A DNA stretch of 64,000 nucleotides, taken from positions 162,501 through 226,500 of the forward strand of contig WBZZ01006551.1 in the NCBI GenBank assembly GCA_019918135.1, written 5' to 3'. Positions 62,295 through 64,000 of the stretch are shown here, one piece after another. Position 1 is the first letter of the stretch; each line of letters starts with the position of its first letter. This DNA comes from Paulinella micropora. Taxonomy: Eukaryota > Cercozoa > Imbricatea > Euglyphida > Paulinellidae. The notes under the pieces are model-generated. The model worked only from the letters and a program-made list of their open reading frames with translations, did no database searches and was not told the origin of the DNA. The translations under genes were made by a program, and so were the position numbers.

Positions 62295-62956
62295 ATGAGT
62301 AAGAGAACACGCACTGACAAGCCAGAGGCGGCCCCTTCTACACCGCAGGTAGATAGTATTGCGGGGGTCACAGACCCCTCGATCACAGTCAATAGTACTG
62401 CTACGGCAGGGGTGAGCGAAGAGATAACAGAGGGGCACAACAGTAGTCGTGGCCGTCCACCTTCACCTGAGGTGACGACCTTCCGCAACAATGTACAGGC
62501 GGACCCTCACCCATTTCCACCGAAGACGATGTCGCACAGGCGGCTAGTGAGGATGATGGTAAAATGGACGGGCTAAGTTGCCGTGTCCGCACAGCGGACA
62601 CCTGCGTAAGCAAGGCAGGTTCCATCCCAGTCGCCTCACTACAGAAAACAGCCCCTTTTGAGAACAAGGTGATTAACATTAAAGCCAGGGCAAAACAACA
62701 AATAGCACCTCAACGGTCTTTGCTCGGTCGGGGTGTTCGACTAGCCCCGGGAACGGTGGCCGGTTCCGATATTAACCACCCGAATATACCGCATATTGAC
62801 CATGCATTTCCCCCACACACAGACAACATGTATACTGCATCACCATTCACAGCACAGAATCCTGTAGTGCTCCCGCCCACGGGATGGCCCAAGCGTTGCT
62901 CCGGCGGTCGTAAGCCAGATGGGACTAACACCCATGGTGGACCCGGACAAGCTTGA
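62295..62956 (+). CDS. Retroelement gag-like ORFs (two overlapping frames)
   Basis: ATG 62295 opens a Ser/Thr/Pro-rich frame of 93 residues ending at 62576. A second frame (ATG 62564) overlaps it by 13 bp and runs to 62956. Neither has a recognisable domain or zinc knuckle. The position directly before a retropepsin, and a 13-bp overlap as in gag/pro frameshift arrangements, support a gag assignment. It may equally be a disrupted single gag. Confidence 0.45.
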
Positions 62957-62972
62957 CGATACATAACGCCGG

Positions 62973-64000
62973 ATGGCACGCAGGTATGCTGAGATGGAAC
63001 TGCAACAACCCCTCATGTCGACAGCCGAACCCCAGGACCTCCCTGCAGCGGAGGCAAGGGACATGAGCTACACCCGTCTATTTTGGCGGGAGCTCAACGC
63101 CCACCTGGACACCGGTAACGATAGCATGGCACAAATCACCTTCGCGGGAAAAAGATTTATAGATAAATTCGGAAAGTTATTCGATTTCACGTGCGAAGGG
63201 AAGCTCGGATATATCCGGGGTGCTAACGACGGAAGAAGTGCGATCATTGGTCGTATTCCGTTGACAGTGGAATTCCCGACTGGCATGACATACACAATAC
63301 ACGTCTTGGTGGTGCCAGATTTCTCGGGAACAATAGTGCTGGGTAAACCTGATCTGAAGATGATGGAAGCTCAGCTTTTATTAGGGCAGGATGTTATTAA
63401 GTATGGAAGGGGCCGACACGTGGCGGAATACCCCATACTTAACCCTAGTCCAGAACGTCCGGTAGATCATCCGTATAGGGGGAGAGCGCAGGTGACCTTG
63501 ATCCCTCCCGCACCCCCCATACCGCATGATATACGGACACAGCAGCGTGTTACGCCCGCTGGCACAGCATGGTATACACGAAGTTTATGTCCCGGAGCTG
63601 ACCGGCCCATGGGCGGGCTTCGAGGATTTGGCAGCTGAGCGCGGGGCCCAAATCTTGCTGCTGCGGAAGCAGGATGAATCATGGCACGGCTTTGACCAAA
63701 CCTACCTGTATGGGGGAGGGCAGAAATGGCCTCATGAATTCATAAGGGTCAAATCGAGCTTGGTTTTCCATGCATCTAAACGCCTCACAGAGGACGATAA
63801 TATGATGGAAAAGTTACAACTATGGTATAAGGGATCGGAGCCCATACAGCCCGAGAACCTATCGAAGGTGCCGAAACTCCTGGCTGACAGGTTGGATCGG
63901 GGCGAAGACATCACCATTATACTCCCGATACACCCCACCGTGATGTGGTGGAGGGATGTATTTGATAGGGTGGTCGATGACCCAATACCGATACCTAGCC
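62973..64000 (+). mobile_element. Retrotransposon pro/pol fragment with retropepsin, runs off window
   Basis: ATG 62973 begins a frame with LNAHLDTGNDSMAQI (retropepsin D-T-G) and, about 80 residues later, HVLVVPDFSGTIVLGKPDL, the typical second half of retroviral-type proteases (hydrophobic-L-G). This frame ends at 63638. From about 63565 a different frame stays open to 64000 with a segment ILPIHPTVMWWRDVFDRVV. This recalls the (I/V)P-x-x-P-x-x-x-WW region of DIRS/gypsy-type polyproteins, but no RT motif is reached. A -1/+1 shift between them may be programmed or a break. Confidence 0.6.

Overview
The window looks like eukaryotic or nuclear-virus DNA, not bacterial. Genes are compact and mostly intronless, lie on both strands, and are often followed by AATAAA or ATTAAA. 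There are two convincing short GT-AG introns, long G/C and A/T homopolymers, about 5 kb of GT/AC microsatellite, foldback repeats and a retropepsin-encoding retroelement end. The gene content is that of a large DNA virus: a divergent RNA polymerase II second-largest subunit (RPB2), an mRNA guanylyltransferase (capping enzyme), a C48/adenain-type cysteine protease, a viral-type histone H4, a DOT1-like methyltransferase with a RanBP2 finger, an HNH nuclease, a RING protein, a kelch protein, an FkbM methyltransferase, several F-box proteins and large mucin-like or BspA-like surface proteins. The best reading is a giant virus (nucleocytoplasmic or mirusvirus-like), either free or integrated in a protist nuclear genome. 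No capsid, terminase or DNA polymerase gene was recognised, so the lineage stays open.

Layout. 1-1.5 kb: tandem 90-bp repeats and a gag-like or unknown ORF. 1.7-6.0 kb (minus): a huge secreted adhesin with BspA-like repeats, a mucin stalk and discoidin/EGF-like modules. 6.7-18 kb: mostly unknown proteins, an F-box/LRR-like gene, a zinc-binding protein and a tetraspan membrane protein. 18-33 kb: the chromatin and transcription core, with histone H4, DOT1-like, RPB2, protease, capping enzyme and a 7-TM protein. 34-41 kb: a mucin-like glycoprotein, a large unknown protein and a second BspA-like protein. 41-53.5 kb: segmentally duplicated blocks, each a GT array followed by an F-box gene, with FkbM, kelch and another F-box-like gene between them. 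53.9-60.8 kb: HNH, a pair of decayed membrane-protein paralogues, RING and an intron-containing gene. 60.8-64 kb: more arrays and the retroelement.

State of the genes. Roughly half are interrupted by a single-base frameshift or one in-frame stop while conservation continues on the other side. Several breaks sit in A, T, C or G runs. They could be uncorrected long-read errors, early decay of an integrated virus or, for some TAG stops, unrecognised short introns. Together, RPB2 plus capping enzyme imply virus-encoded transcription, and H4 plus DOT1-like imply a virus-encoded chromatin system. F-box, RING and C48-type protease genes suggest manipulation of ubiquitin/SUMO pathways or virion maturation. 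The secreted repeat proteins suggest attachment or surface decoration.
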